Part shown: in pieces, positions 1-8,448 of the stretch | Layout of the letters: each line of letters begins with the position of its first letter | Numbering within the stretch: position 1 is the first letter of the stretch | Source: Planctomicrobium sp. | GTDB lineage: Bacteria > Planctomycetota > Planctomycetia > Planctomycetales > Planctomycetaceae | NCBI GenBank assembly: GCA_029259835.1 | Contig: JAJDEL010000027.1 | Coordinates: 1-17,459 of the forward strand | Reading direction: 5' to 3' | DNA: 17,459 nt | Notes under the pieces: model-generated | Seen by the model: only the letters and a program-made list of their open reading frames with translations | The model's database searches: none | What the model was told of the DNA's origin: nothing | Position numbers and translations under genes: made by a program

Positions 1-1
1 G

Positions 2-3000
2 AAGGCCCAACTGCTGGGAGAGCTACGCGATCACTTCCCGATTGAGCCGACAAGCGATGTGTCTCTCGATGATTTTCAGACACTCCGGCATATCGGCGAA
101 TTTATTCGGGCATCTGGCGTTGATAGCATCCCGGATGATCTCAAAGAATCTGAATCGACAGAGAGTGACCGCAGTGCGTCGCACTCAATTGCTCACACCG
201 AATTACCAGTTCAGTCTTCATCTGATCAGATGAAGAACGAAGCTTACGATGCGTTAAATGTTCGCTGGTTCTCAGGGAGTCCCTCTGAAATCGGACAACA
301 ACATGGTGAGTCTGAGCGGGAAGCGATTCTGGCGACAATCAAGAAATTTGCTGACATTGTCGGCGAAGAACGAATTGAAGATGGTGAACTTGCCAGTGCC
401 TTAAAACAGCGGGACCTCTATTTTGGGAAGGAAGGCATCGAAGAACTCCGTGGAATTTCAGAAGCCATTGGTGTTCCTTTCGAATTCACTTTGGCGTTTA
501 ACATCGGACTCGTGGTCCCGGTCATGCAGCTTCTTCCAGGCTGCACTCAATTCGCCATCCCCGCTGCCAAAAATGGATCTGAAGGACTGGTGCATGCGGT
601 GAATGAAGACTGGAATCTTGGACGTGTTCTGACAGGTGCGTTCCATCGAATCGCTCAGGTGAGAAATCCAGAGAAGGGGTACCGTTGCCTGACCTTTGGA
701 GCGAGTGGTCAACTCGGTGGAATGAACGGAATTAATGAGCATGGTTTGGCAGCCACGAGCACCTTATTGCTGGATCGAATGCCAATCGATAACAAGCGTC
801 CAGGTCTGATTCACTTTGCTGTAGTCATCCGCATACTTCAAGAGGCAAAGACGATTGATGAAGCAATCGACATTCTCAAATCGATCGACCGGCATTCAGC
901 GTGGAGTATGTGCCTGTCGGAATACAAATCAGATCGCATCTGTTATCTGGAATATGATGCCGAAAACATTGAAGTGCGCTGGCTCGATGATCTGCACGGT
1001 TCCACAAACCATTGCAAACTCCAGCAGAGTGTCCGAGAAATAGAAGATCAGTCGCTACATCGCCATGAACGCATGGAGATGTTGTTGAAGGAACATTCTT
1101 CCAAAATCGATGGAGTGCGACTCCCAGTCTCTCATGGAAAGACAATTCTTCGTGATCAATACGATGGCCGTCACGGGCGCCGCACGACCCATCCAACAAA
1201 ATGGACGATTCGGCAGCCAGATACACAGGCGAGTATTGTCATGAGACCGGCCAAGCGTGAGCTCTGGGTGACGGCAGATATCTCACGACCAAAAGATGCT
1301 GATCGTTTCTACCATCTCAATTTAGACGATCTGTTCAGCCGAGCTTCTCTAGATGGGAGTACCTCTAATGGGCAACCAGCATCGAAAGATCGCAGACTGG
1401 GAATTCGTCCTCATGCTGACAGAGTGATGAATCGGTTCGTGTTGAAAATGGTCGATGCCCCTTTGCCGAAATCCATTGAGCGAAAGAACATCTCAGGACG
1501 GACTCTGATTGTCGGGAGAAATGAGACAGCGCAGGCATTAAAAGATCAACTCTCAAAGTCTGGAGTTGAGGTCATCATGCTTGAATCGCAGGAGCCTGCT
1601 GAGGCTGTTGCAGAGTTGGATACGCTGTGGCAGAGCGGCCCGATTCCCAATTTGTTCCTATTGACTGGTCGCGATCCGGAAGCTGCGATTGGGAACGAGA
1701 GGTCTGCATGGGCTGATCGTTCACAACGTGGCATTCTGCTGCCATATCTCCTCTGCCAGCATTGGACACAGTTGATGGACCAAGGCAACATTACGTCCAA
1801 AGGCACGCTCGTCGCGGCGTTAGGTGTTGGGGGCAGCTTTGGGCTCACAAATCACGACGGCGCCGTCGAAGGTGGAGGTCTTGCAGGTTTATTGAAAGCG
1901 ATACAACATGAATTCGAACAACTTCGAATCAAAATTATCGATTTGCCTCTCGCAGACCCAGCCAACCTTGTCGCACGTAACATTCTCGATGAATTGTCCG
2001 CGCCGGCAAGTGACCTGGAAGTTGGCTATCAGCGTGGGTTTCGACGTGCATTAAAAATGTTCCCGGCCCCAAGTGTTGCGACGGCGAATTCGACAACATC
2101 TGGGTCCACAATCACAAAGGGAGGTGTTTGGATTGTGACTGGTGGTGGTCGAGGAGTTACGTCATATACCGCCCGTCAGCTGGCGAAAACCTATGGATTG
2201 AAACTGCACCTCTTGGGAAGCAGTCCTCTTCCGGAGATTCCGGAAGAGTGGAAGCAGTTTTCAGCCAACGATCGCCGCAAACTTCGGGCGCTCGTCACCA
2301 AAAAAGCGCGGTCAGAAGGCAACGATCCCAACACAGCCTGGCGGAATGTAGAACGGACTATTGAACTCGATGAAAATCTGAAAACGTTTGCCGAGAAAGG
2401 TATCCAGGCGACATATCACCGCTGCGATGTTCGTTCTCATGAAGAGTTAGCGGCTGTACTCGCTCTAATTCGCGAGACTGATGGTCCTATTCGTGGCATT
2501 CTTCATGGCGCTGGAATTGAATCTGCCTGCCGATTTGACAAGAAGGAACTATCCCTGATCGAAGCGACGATACGCTCAAAAGTCGATGGGGCGATCAATT
2601 TGATTGATTTAACACACGAAGATCCGCTGGAACAATTCGTCGGGTTTGGATCGATTAGTGGACGACTTGGCGCACCTGGACAGACCGATTACTCACTCGC
2701 TTCAGATTTGTTATCCAAAGTTCTCTCGTATTTTCGATCCGAGCGACCTGACTGTCGGACGGTCACCATGGAATGGCCACCGTGGGATGAAATCGGCATG
2801 GCAATCCGCCCAGAAAGTCGATTGGCACTGGAAATGGCATGCCTGGAATTTATGCCTGCCGACGAGGGAGTGGCTCACTTACTCGACGAATTGGAGAACG
2901 GTTCTCCGGAACCTGAAGTCGTGATACTCGATTGGCCGACCGAGCGTCACACGATCAGGTCATCCATTCCAGTTTCTGAAGCGGAGCAATATTGGCTGCG

Positions 3001-3904
3001 ATCAAAACATCTCTCTCAATCACCATTGATAGATGGAATCTTTGATTTGAACGCAGATGAATCAGTAACTGCTGAAGTACAATTCCATCCTGAGTCAGAT
3101 CCATTTCTTGCCCAACATCGACTACATCGCGTCCCGATTTTACCAGCCGTTGTTGCCTTGGAGGCGCTCGCCGAAGCTGCGTTTACATTTGATGGAGAGA
3201 GACAACCGGTGACGTTTAGCAACTTCGAGATCCATCGAGCCTGGCGATTCAACGCTGGAGTAGCGGAATTCGGACGTGTCAAAGTTCGTAAACATCAAGA
3301 GAACGAATTGCGATGTGAACTGCAATCAGACTTCCGCAACCGTAGTGGAATGATCACCGATCCATCGCGTCAATATGTCACCGGTTCGGTTTTGTTTAAT
3401 GCTTCCAAGGAAGTGAGCAAAATTGAATGGTCAGAACCACCTCAAAAGTGGCATGAAATGAAATATTCTTCTGAGAATGATCGGTCGGAACTGAATATGG
3501 TCTGGCATGGTCATGTCTTCCAGGATCTCAAGAAAATTGCGACAACCAAAGAAAAATTGTGGGGCCAAATCATAGTTCCGTCTGCTGAAGCGATTGGGGG
3601 AAATTATAGAAGAGGACCATGGTTGGTCCCCTCCGCTCTACTTGATTCCTGTTTGCAGGCCTGTAGCACACTGACCTATGTGAATAGCAAAACGTATCAT
3701 TTGCCAATTGGGTTTGAGTCATTGCATTTGTTAAAAGAGTTTACGCCTGGAATGAACTGCACTGTTCAGGTTCAACTCGTTGAAGAAAATGAGAGTCATA
3801 CCTACTTTGATTTCACCGTATTCAATGAAAACAAAGAAGTGATGCTCATAGCGCACCGATATCGCGCAGCCATTATATCCAAAGCAGGTGAGGCATCCGG
3901 ATGA
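2..3904 (+). CDS. Type I PKS / PUFA-synthase-like megasynthase, C-terminal part: ACP(end)-C45-KR-DH (5' partial)
   Basis: The frame is open from the first base, so the true start is upstream; the GTG at nt 59 is internal. Counting residues from the codon at nt 2, residues 1-37 (KAQLLGELRDHFP...) match the end of an ACP just after its phosphopantetheine serine. About 86-437 is a C45 penicillin-acyltransferase-like Ntn hydrolase: SPSEIGQQHGE, the Gly-Cys nucleophile pair (Cys181, nt 542-544) in PGCTQFAIP, the NEDWN segment and a terminal IVMRPAKRELWV strand. About 498-990 is a split ketoreductase: pseudo-Rossmann half, TGGGRGV (T713), catalytic Ser884 and Tyr897, 13 residues apart. About 1004-1297 is a double hot-dog dehydratase with His1039 and Asp1215. 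No ER or thioesterase is visible in this part. It is expected to reduce and dehydrate ACP-bound chains in the cytoplasm. PKS identity is firm; the C45 role (release or amide formation) is inference. The stop overlaps the next gene by ATGA. Confidence 0.9.
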   Translation, partial: KAQLLGELRDHFPIEPTSDVSLDDFQTLRHIGEFIRASGVDSIPDDLKESESTESDRSASHSIAHTELPVQSSSDQMKNEAYDALNVRWFSGSPSEIGQQHGESEREAILATIKKFADIVGEERIEDGELASALKQRDLYFGKEGIEELRGISEAIGVPFEFTLAFNIGLVVPVMQLLPGCTQFAIPAAKNGSEGLVHAVNEDWNLGRVLTGAFHRIAQVRNPEKGYRCLTFGASGQLGGMNGINEHGLAATSTLLLDRMPIDNKRPGLIHFAVVIRILQEAKTIDEAIDILKSIDRHSAWSMCLSEYKSDRICYLEYDAENIEVRWLDDLHGSTNHCKLQQSVREIEDQSLHRHERMEMLLKEHSSKIDGVRLPVSHGKTILRDQYDGRHGRRTTHPTKWTIRQPDTQASIVMRPAKRELWVTADISRPKDADRFYHLNLDDLFSRASLDGSTSNGQPASKDRRLGIRPHADRVMNRFVLKMVDAPLPKSIERKNISGRTLIVGRNETAQALKDQLSKSGVEVIMLESQEPAEAVAELDTLWQSGPIPNLFLLTGRDPEAAIGNERSAWADRSQRGILLPYLLCQHWTQLMDQGNITSKGTLVAALGVGGSFGLTNHDGAVEGGGLAGLLKAIQHEFEQLRIKIIDLPLADPANLVARNILDELSAPASDLEVGYQRGFRRALKMFPAPSVATANSTTSGSTITKGGVWIVTGGGRGVTSYTARQLAKTYGLKLHLLGSSPLPEIPEEWKQFSANDRRKLRALVTKKARSEGNDPNTAWRNVERTIELDENLKTFAEKGIQATYHRCDVRSHEELAAVLALIRETDGPIRGILHGAGIESACRFDKKELSLIEATIRSKVDGAINLIDLTHEDPLEQFVGFGSISGRLGAPGQTDYSLASDLLSKVLSYFRSERPDCRTVTMEWPPWDEIGMAIRPESRLALEMACLEFMPADEGVAHLLDELENGSPEPEVVILDWPTERHTIRSSIPVSEAEQYWLRSKHLSQSPLIDGIFDLNADESVTAEVQFHPESDPFLAQHRLHRVPILPAVVALEALAEAAFTFDGERQPVTFSNFEIHRAWRFNAGVAEFGRVKVRKHQENELRCELQSDFRNRSGMITDPSRQYVTGSVLFNASKEVSKIEWSEPPQKWHEMKYSSENDRSELNMVWHGHVFQDLKKIATTKEKLWGQIIVPSAEAIGGNYRRGPWLVPSALLDSCLQACSTLTYVNSKTYHLPIGFESLHLLKEFTPGMNCTVQVQLVEENESHTYFDFTVFNENKEVMLIAHRYRAAIISKAGEASG

Positions 3905-4593
3905 GACTGACGCAACACCAAATCTCATCGATAACAAGCCTTGAATCAGAATGGTCAGTTGAGAGTACGGATTGGCTCTCGCAGAGTGAGCAGGAAAACT
4001 TTGACTCCCTGCGACATCAACGTCGACGTAGAGAGTGGCTGGCGGGGCGATGGCTGTGCAAACAGATGATTCAAGAAGAACGCGCGCTGACCTCCGGCCC
4101 CACCATTCCTTTGTCGGTAATTGAAATCGAATCAAGATTTGGACAGCGAAGAACAACAAAACCCCGCGTGGTTATTGAAGGTCAGATGCAGGCCATGGAG
4201 GTTTCAATGACTCATTCGCACGATTGGGTCTGTGTGGCAATGTCGGGAACACCTGGGTGTTCTGTTGGAGTTGATTTAGTACCGCAAACTGTCACAAACA
4301 AACACAGCCTTGATTTCTGGCTCACCGAAAATGAACGATCCTGGGTGAAGGAAAATTCAGAGCAGCTTCCAATAATCTGGTCGATTAAAGAGTCTGTCTA
4401 CAAGGCGACAAATCGAGGCGAACACTTTCGTCCTCAGGAAATGGATGTCTCCCGTAATTCAAACGGGCGTTATACATGTCATTGCAAAGCTCTGACTTCA
4501 TGCATTGATTACTCAATTATCGTCGACAAGCATTTCGACCACATTATTTCGATGACAACTATTCAAAATCATAGTTTAGCAGGCGTAGTATGA
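3901..4593 (+). CDS. Sfp/HetI-type 4'-phosphopantetheinyl transferase
   Basis: This 230-residue protein is the usual length for the Sfp class. Landmarks are an N-terminal RRRREWLAGRW segment (41-51), the SMTHSHDWV strand (102-110), the Mg-binding GVDLVP motif (Asp125) and the family signature WSIKESVYK (160-168; Lys163, Glu164, Lys168). The enzyme moves 4'-phosphopantetheine from CoA to the conserved serine of carrier proteins. Its ATG at 3901 overlaps the PKS stop (ATGA, 3901-3904) and its stop overlaps the next start (4590-4593), so the three genes are very likely co-transcribed and translationally coupled. The obvious client is the ACP region of the upstream megasynthase. Family is firm; the client is inferred from position. 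Confidence 0.92.
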   Translation: MRLTQHQISSITSLESEWSVESTDWLSQSEQENFDSLRHQRRRREWLAGRWLCKQMIQEERALTSGPTIPLSVIEIESRFGQRRTTKPRVVIEGQMQAMEVSMTHSHDWVCVAMSGTPGCSVGVDLVPQTVTNKHSLDFWLTENERSWVKENSEQLPIIWSIKESVYKATNRGEHFRPQEMDVSRNSNGRYTCHCKALTSCIDYSIIVDKHFDHIISMTTIQNHSLAGVV

Positions 4594-5354
4594 TTGATCT
4601 GTCTGGAAAGATCGCATTGGTGACGGGGAGTTCGCGAGGAATTGGTCGCGCGTGCGCGATCCGAATGGCAGAGGCAGGAGCGGACGTCATTGTGAATTAT
4701 GTTTCGTCTCGAACAGCCGCTGAAGATGTTGCTCGCGAAATCGCATCTCTGGGGCGAGAAACTGCAGTTGTGAAAGCTGACATTGGCGAACCAGACGACG
4801 TTGCAGAGATGATCGACTTTGTCCGCGAAAACTTCGGCAAGATCGACGTGCTTGTCAGCAATGCAGCAACCGGTGGGTTTCGACCATTAGTGACAACGAT
4901 GCCCAAGCATTTCGAAGCGGCGATGCGAATCAACGTACAAGGATTGATTTCGCTTGTTCAGACCGCGCTGCCACTGCTCGAACGAACTGAAGAACGCTCT
5001 AAAGTGATCGCCCTGTCCAGCCACGGGTCTCACCGTGCCTTGCCAGCGTATGGATTGATTGGAAGCACCAAAGCAGCTCTCGAAAGCATGGTCCGCCATT
5101 TCGCTCTTGAATTAGGAGGTCGCGGAATCAACTTCAATACAGTCCAGGCGGGATTAGTGGAAACGGATTCTTTTTTGCAAATGCCCAATCGCGAAAAAAT
5201 TCTGGAAGTCAAACGGGCGAGAAGCCTGACCGGCACACGCTACTTAGCAGCTGAGGATGTCGCTGACGCTGTGACGTTTCTTGCCAGCCCGATGAGTGAT
5301 TTGGTTCAGGGGGCAACGATTGTCGTGGATGCTGGAGCCAACGTTTTCGCATAA
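4590..5354 (+). CDS. fabL: FabL-type NAD(P)H-dependent enoyl-ACP reductase (SDR family)
   Basis: This 254-residue classical SDR has TGSSRGIG (12-19) for cofactor binding, a NAAT motif (91-94), catalytic-region serines at 143-144, and Tyr154 followed by Lys161. The Tyr-x6-Lys spacing is typical of FabI/FabL enoyl reductases, whereas ketoreductase-type SDRs use Tyr-x3-Lys. The tail (VETDSFLQMPNREKILE, 190-206) also resembles Bacillus FabL. It would reduce trans-2-enoyl-ACP to acyl-ACP. The ATG overlaps the PPTase stop. The neighbouring megasynthase shows KR and DH but no ER in the visible part, so this protein may act as its trans-acting enoyl reductase; a housekeeping fatty-acid role is the alternative. 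The FabL symbol rests on motif resemblance. Confidence 0.8.
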   Translation: MIDLSGKIALVTGSSRGIGRACAIRMAEAGADVIVNYVSSRTAAEDVAREIASLGRETAVVKADIGEPDDVAEMIDFVRENFGKIDVLVSNAATGGFRPLVTTMPKHFEAAMRINVQGLISLVQTALPLLERTEERSKVIALSSHGSHRALPAYGLIGSTKAALESMVRHFALELGGRGINFNTVQAGLVETDSFLQMPNREKILEVKRARSLTGTRYLAAEDVADAVTFLASPMSDLVQGATIVVDAGANVFA

Positions 5355-5484
5355 CGGTTACTACGTAGTGCCTTGTCAGGCTTCAAATGATGGATCGTCA
5401 ACACGAAAACCGCACTCCATTGTCGTGCTCGTCAGACTGACTGACCCAGCACAGCACGATTGACACTGCAAATAAGCCATCACC

Positions 5485-6612
5485 ATGACAGACATGACAG
5501 AAAATGAAAAACGAAGACGCCAGGCAATCGTGCATCCTCTGGCAGGGGCCGACTTTTTGAATTATTCACGTCGTTACTTCGCGAACCGTCCTTACAATCG
5601 ACCACCGCGAATCTCTCGCGGCTTAACAACTTTTGCCGCTTGCGCACGTTCGCCTTTCTCGTTCTATGAATGGTTGCGATGGGAACTTCCGAACCGAAAA
5701 CATAACGTTCCAGACAACCCGATTTTTATTGTTGGCCATTGGCGCAGTGGAACGACACACCTTCACAATTTGATCAGCCAGGATCCTCAGTTTGCCTGGT
5801 TATCGTTAGGTCAAACCGTGATGCCAGGGAACATGCTGGGGCCAGTCACAAAACTTGCTTACCGACTTTTACGTCGAAAACTTCCCAAAAAACGAAGTTT
5901 TGACAACGTGCGAATTGGCGTCGATGCTCCCCAGGAGGAAGAGATCGCTTTGGGGAATATGGGACCTCTCTCGTACTTCAATTGCTACTACTATCCCCAA
6001 AAATTCGAGGAGCATTTCCGCAGGTCCGTTCTTTTTGAAAACACATCAGAACGCGAGCAGGTAATTTTTTCGAATGCCTACATGAGGTTGGCTAGCAAAC
6101 TGAACTTTTTCCATGGCGGTCAGCAGTTGCTCTTCAAGAATCCTGCATCAACAGCAAGGCTATTACTTTTGAAGGAACTCTTTCCAGGCGCGAAGTTCAT
6201 TCACATTGTACGCAATCCGTATCAAGTCTTTTCGTCCAGCTTGAGACGGCTCAGTCCCATGCTGAATGCGTTCGCGTGGCAAACTTACGATCATTTGGAT
6301 CAAGAGGCGATTGTCATCAACTGCTACCAACATCTGATGAAACAATATCTCAAACAGGCTCCACAAATACCAAAAGGTGACCTCGTCGAAACCAGCTACG
6401 AGGCAATCGTCGCTGCACCTCATGAAGAATTGAACCGCGTCTTCGAGGCACTTCAGCTATCAGATTACGAAGCATCAAGAGAGCACATTAGTCGGTATTT
6501 GGAATCCCTGGGAGAGTACCACGGCAACAAACATTCCCTCACTAATCAGCAAGTGAAGCGGATCGATACCGAGTGGGGATTTGCAATCGACCACTGGAAT
6601 TACACCCGGTAG
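5485..6612 (+). CDS. PAPS-dependent sulfotransferase family protein
   Basis: This 375-residue protein carries the two PAPS-binding signatures. The 5'-phosphosulfate loop is IFIVGHWRSGTTHL (80-93). The 3'-phosphate region is KFIHIVRNPYQVFSSSLRR (237-255; Arg243 and Ser250-252). Between them is an LLFKNPAST segment typical of the bacterial Sulfotransferase_3 group. No signal peptide or membrane helix is evident, so it is probably cytoplasmic and sulfates a hydroxylated lipid or small molecule; the acceptor cannot be read from the sequence. It lies 130 bp after the fabL-like gene on the same strand, so it may belong to the PKS locus or have its own promoter. No good ribosome binding site precedes ATG 5485; in-frame ATGs at 5494 and 5503 are alternatives. 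Confidence 0.85.
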   Translation: MTDMTENEKRRRQAIVHPLAGADFLNYSRRYFANRPYNRPPRISRGLTTFAACARSPFSFYEWLRWELPNRKHNVPDNPIFIVGHWRSGTTHLHNLISQDPQFAWLSLGQTVMPGNMLGPVTKLAYRLLRRKLPKKRSFDNVRIGVDAPQEEEIALGNMGPLSYFNCYYYPQKFEEHFRRSVLFENTSEREQVIFSNAYMRLASKLNFFHGGQQLLFKNPASTARLLLLKELFPGAKFIHIVRNPYQVFSSSLRRLSPMLNAFAWQTYDHLDQEAIVINCYQHLMKQYLKQAPQIPKGDLVETSYEAIVAAPHEELNRVFEALQLSDYEASREHISRYLESLGEYHGNKHSLTNQQVKRIDTEWGFAIDHWNYTR

Positions 6613-6617
6613 CGCGC

Positions 6618-7322
6618 TTACTCAAGATCCCCTGCACGTTCCTTCTGCGTAATCCGACGCGTCATCAAGAACAGACCGCATACGAGCAAACCGACGACTG
6701 CTGCTGGAAAGAAAATCGAAGCATCACTGGGACCAGCGATGAGCCAGAGAGCAATCGTCATCGCCACGAACGGTGCATTGCTAAGCGCCGCAGCGATGCT
6801 CATGTGAGGCCATTCAGATTTCATGATCCCAGACCATCTTGGAATCCAGCGAGGAACACTCTCCCGGTATTCATCGAAGCGATTGCTTAACTCGGATTCA
6901 AAAATCGATTCTTCGTACAACACAATCCGGTTGAATCGGATGGCGTGGAACACTGTAAAACAGATTGCAGCTTGCCAGCCGTAGAGAACACTCCAACCTC
7001 CGATGACCAGGAGAGTCCCCAGATAGAGCGGGTTGCGCACCATCGCAAATGGTCCAGATTCGACGAGTGTTTCACCTTGTGCTTGCAGCTTTAACATCCT
7101 CTGTGTGGACAACGCACTCGTGCCCCAGACTCGTAAGAGAACACCCAGCGAAGCGATGAGAGCAGCGGTGGTTTGCTGATAGAGATCTGTCTGCGGTGCG
7201 TACCAAGTTCCGGTTGTGAAACCTGTCGTCACGAAAAGAATAGCGGCCAACGGCAGACTGGAAAACATGATCACGATGCGCCAGCGAAACTCCCACGGCT
7301 TCGCCCTGCCTGTGATACTCAT
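6618..7322 (-). CDS. ICMT/PEMT-like integral membrane methyltransferase
   Basis: This 234-residue protein has hydrophobic segments near 15-35, 50-66, 100-130 and, at the C-terminus, 172-190 and 198-218. The family core is visible: VESGPFAMVRNPLYLG (88-102, the AdoMet-binding GxxxxxRNPxY pattern) and, after the helices, YEESIFESELSNRFDEY (136-152) followed by VPRWIP. This is the isoprenylcysteine carboxyl methyltransferase / phospholipid methyltransferase-like fold widespread in bacteria; the acceptor is unknown. The extra C-terminal hydrophobic pair goes beyond the minimal core. The start (CAT 7320-7322) overlaps the stop of the upstream lipoprotein gene by ATGA, indicating coupling. Its 3' end faces the sulfotransferase with a gap of only 5 bp. 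Confidence 0.8.
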   Translation of the reverse strand: MSITGRAKPWEFRWRIVIMFSSLPLAAILFVTTGFTTGTWYAPQTDLYQQTTAALIASLGVLLRVWGTSALSTQRMLKLQAQGETLVESGPFAMVRNPLYLGTLLVIGGWSVLYGWQAAICFTVFHAIRFNRIVLYEESIFESELSNRFDEYRESVPRWIPRWSGIMKSEWPHMSIAAALSNAPFVAMTIALWLIAGPSDASIFFPAAVVGLLVCGLFLMTRRITQKERAGDLE

Positions 7323-8032
7323 TGTTCAATAATCGGCTCAGGCGGTACTGGTGCCACTTCGGCTCTTCTCACACTGGATGCAAGAGACGCTGCTTCTGTG
7401 AGAAGAACGTCCACAGTATGAGGTGCCATCGGCAGGCTTAAGTGACTAAAGACATCGATAGAATGAGTGTCTGGGCATGTGAATCCTTTGGGAGGATTCG
7501 TATGCGACCGATAGATGAGAACTGTCTTTCCGACATTATTTGGCTGTGACTCACCGCCAGCCCAGCGTAGAGACCAACTGTCCAAATAGACCATTGTGTC
7601 GACACACGTTCCAGTCTCTGCAAGATGTTGGATTGCTTTGAGAGAAATCATGCTGCCGTAACTCCAACCGACAAGCATCACTCGCGCTTCAGGGTCACAA
7701 CGAATTTGCCTCACAAACTCGGCCAATTTCTTTCCATCAATCCCTTCGACATATGGATTGAAGTAGTAAGTGTGACGAATCCCGCATTCCTGGAAATAGT
7801 CTGTGAGTTCCGGTAACTCGCCCCACTGTCCAACATCGGCTGGCGAATCCACGAAAACGACATACACATGTTCTCGAGATTCTTGCGGTTGGCAAGCAAC
7901 ACATGAAGCCTTGGAAGAAGGTGCGAGGTGTGCACATCCAGAGAAACATGGGATCAAGAACAACATTGAGGTGAGGAATTTGATGTTCCTCACGACCATG
8001 GTATTCGACCGAAATATCAGACCACTCTCCAT
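7319..8032 (-). CDS. Predicted lipoprotein with alpha/beta-hydrolase-like fold
   Basis: This 237-residue protein has an N-terminal hydrophobic stretch (IKFLTSMLFLIPCFSGC) ending in a lipobox-like FSGC at Cys33, suggesting export and lipid attachment. The mature part has an HVYVVFVDS strand (55-63) and a GWSYGS nucleophile elbow (122-127, Ser124), as in alpha/beta hydrolases. Acid and base candidates (Asp150/151, His196/His205) are less certain. A Pro-rich tail ends the protein. The start at 8032 is chosen for a strong AGGAG about 8 nt upstream; ATG at 7999 would give a shorter, more typical signal peptide. It is followed by the methyltransferase gene with an ATGA overlap. The substrate is unknown; the cell-envelope location is inferred. 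Confidence 0.65.
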   Translation of the reverse strand: MESGLIFRSNTMVVRNIKFLTSMLFLIPCFSGCAHLAPSSKASCVACQPQESREHVYVVFVDSPADVGQWGELPELTDYFQECGIRHTYYFNPYVEGIDGKKLAEFVRQIRCDPEARVMLVGWSYGSMISLKAIQHLAETGTCVDTMVYLDSWSLRWAGGESQPNNVGKTVLIYRSHTNPPKGFTCPDTHSIDVFSHLSLPMAPHTVDVLLTEAASLASSVRRAEVAPVPPEPIIEQ

Positions 8033-8095
8033 GACTCCTGCTCCTCGACTCCATTAGTACACCTTGTTTGTCGACTCCTCAAAGAACCTGCATCC

Positions 8096-8257
8096 ATGAA
8101 ATTCAGATCAACCCAGAAAAGACTGGCTGGCGCAATTGATACGACACAACCAAGCCGCATGATCGCCAGGCGACTAGCTGAAAACAGCGCCCAGGCAGGA
8201 GAATCAGATCCACTGCGACAACGCTGGCCGCCCAACTTTCGCAATAGCTTTGAGTAA
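8096..8257 (+). CDS. Possible small ORF of 53 residues, unknown
   Basis: An ATG-to-TAA frame in the gap between two - strand genes encodes a basic, polar peptide (MKFRSTQKRLAGAIDTTQPS at its start) with no recognisable family. The composition looks protein-like, but no clear Shine-Dalgarno precedes it and a chance ORF this short is common. The - strand frame across the same region (8017-8313) looks less convincing. Confidence 0.2.
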   Translation: MKFRSTQKRLAGAIDTTQPSRMIARRLAENSAQAGESDPLRQRWPPNFRNSFE

Positions 8258-8448
8258 ACCCTCAGTCGACCGGCAGCGTCCCAACGGGTTTGGTCGGATG
8301 GGTTGTAAAGCAAGATGGCACACGAGTCTCAATAGAGCCAGAGCACCCGGGCAGCGAATAAGACTTAGACCGTTTCTACTTGAAAGCAACTTGCAAATTT
8401 TTGGAGCGACAAGTTTCATTCGATTCCTCATCGCTCGCAAACATAGTG
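8258..8448. other. Non-coding stretch, no feature recognised
   Basis: With the doubtful small ORF beside it, this forms a gap of about 390 bp between the lipoprotein gene start (8032) and the end of the AbfB-like gene (8449). I see no tRNA, strong hairpin or repeat. It should contain the promoter of the leftward lipoprotein-methyltransferase pair toward 8033-8100, but no convincing -35/-10 pair stands out. Confidence 0.4.

Noticed and set aside
59..61. GTG at 59 as the PKS start codon
   Set aside because: The frame is open from nt 2 and the upstream codons encode typical ACP sequence (KAQLLGELRDHFP), so the gene continues beyond the window.
3731..4159. ORF of 142 codons on the - strand across the PKS-PPTase junction
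   Set aside because: It overlaps two well-supported + strand genes and has no family signature.
5360..5369. ACTACGTAGT palindrome after the fabL-like gene as a terminator or operator
   Set aside because: It is short, has no loop and no T-run; a chance palindrome is likely.
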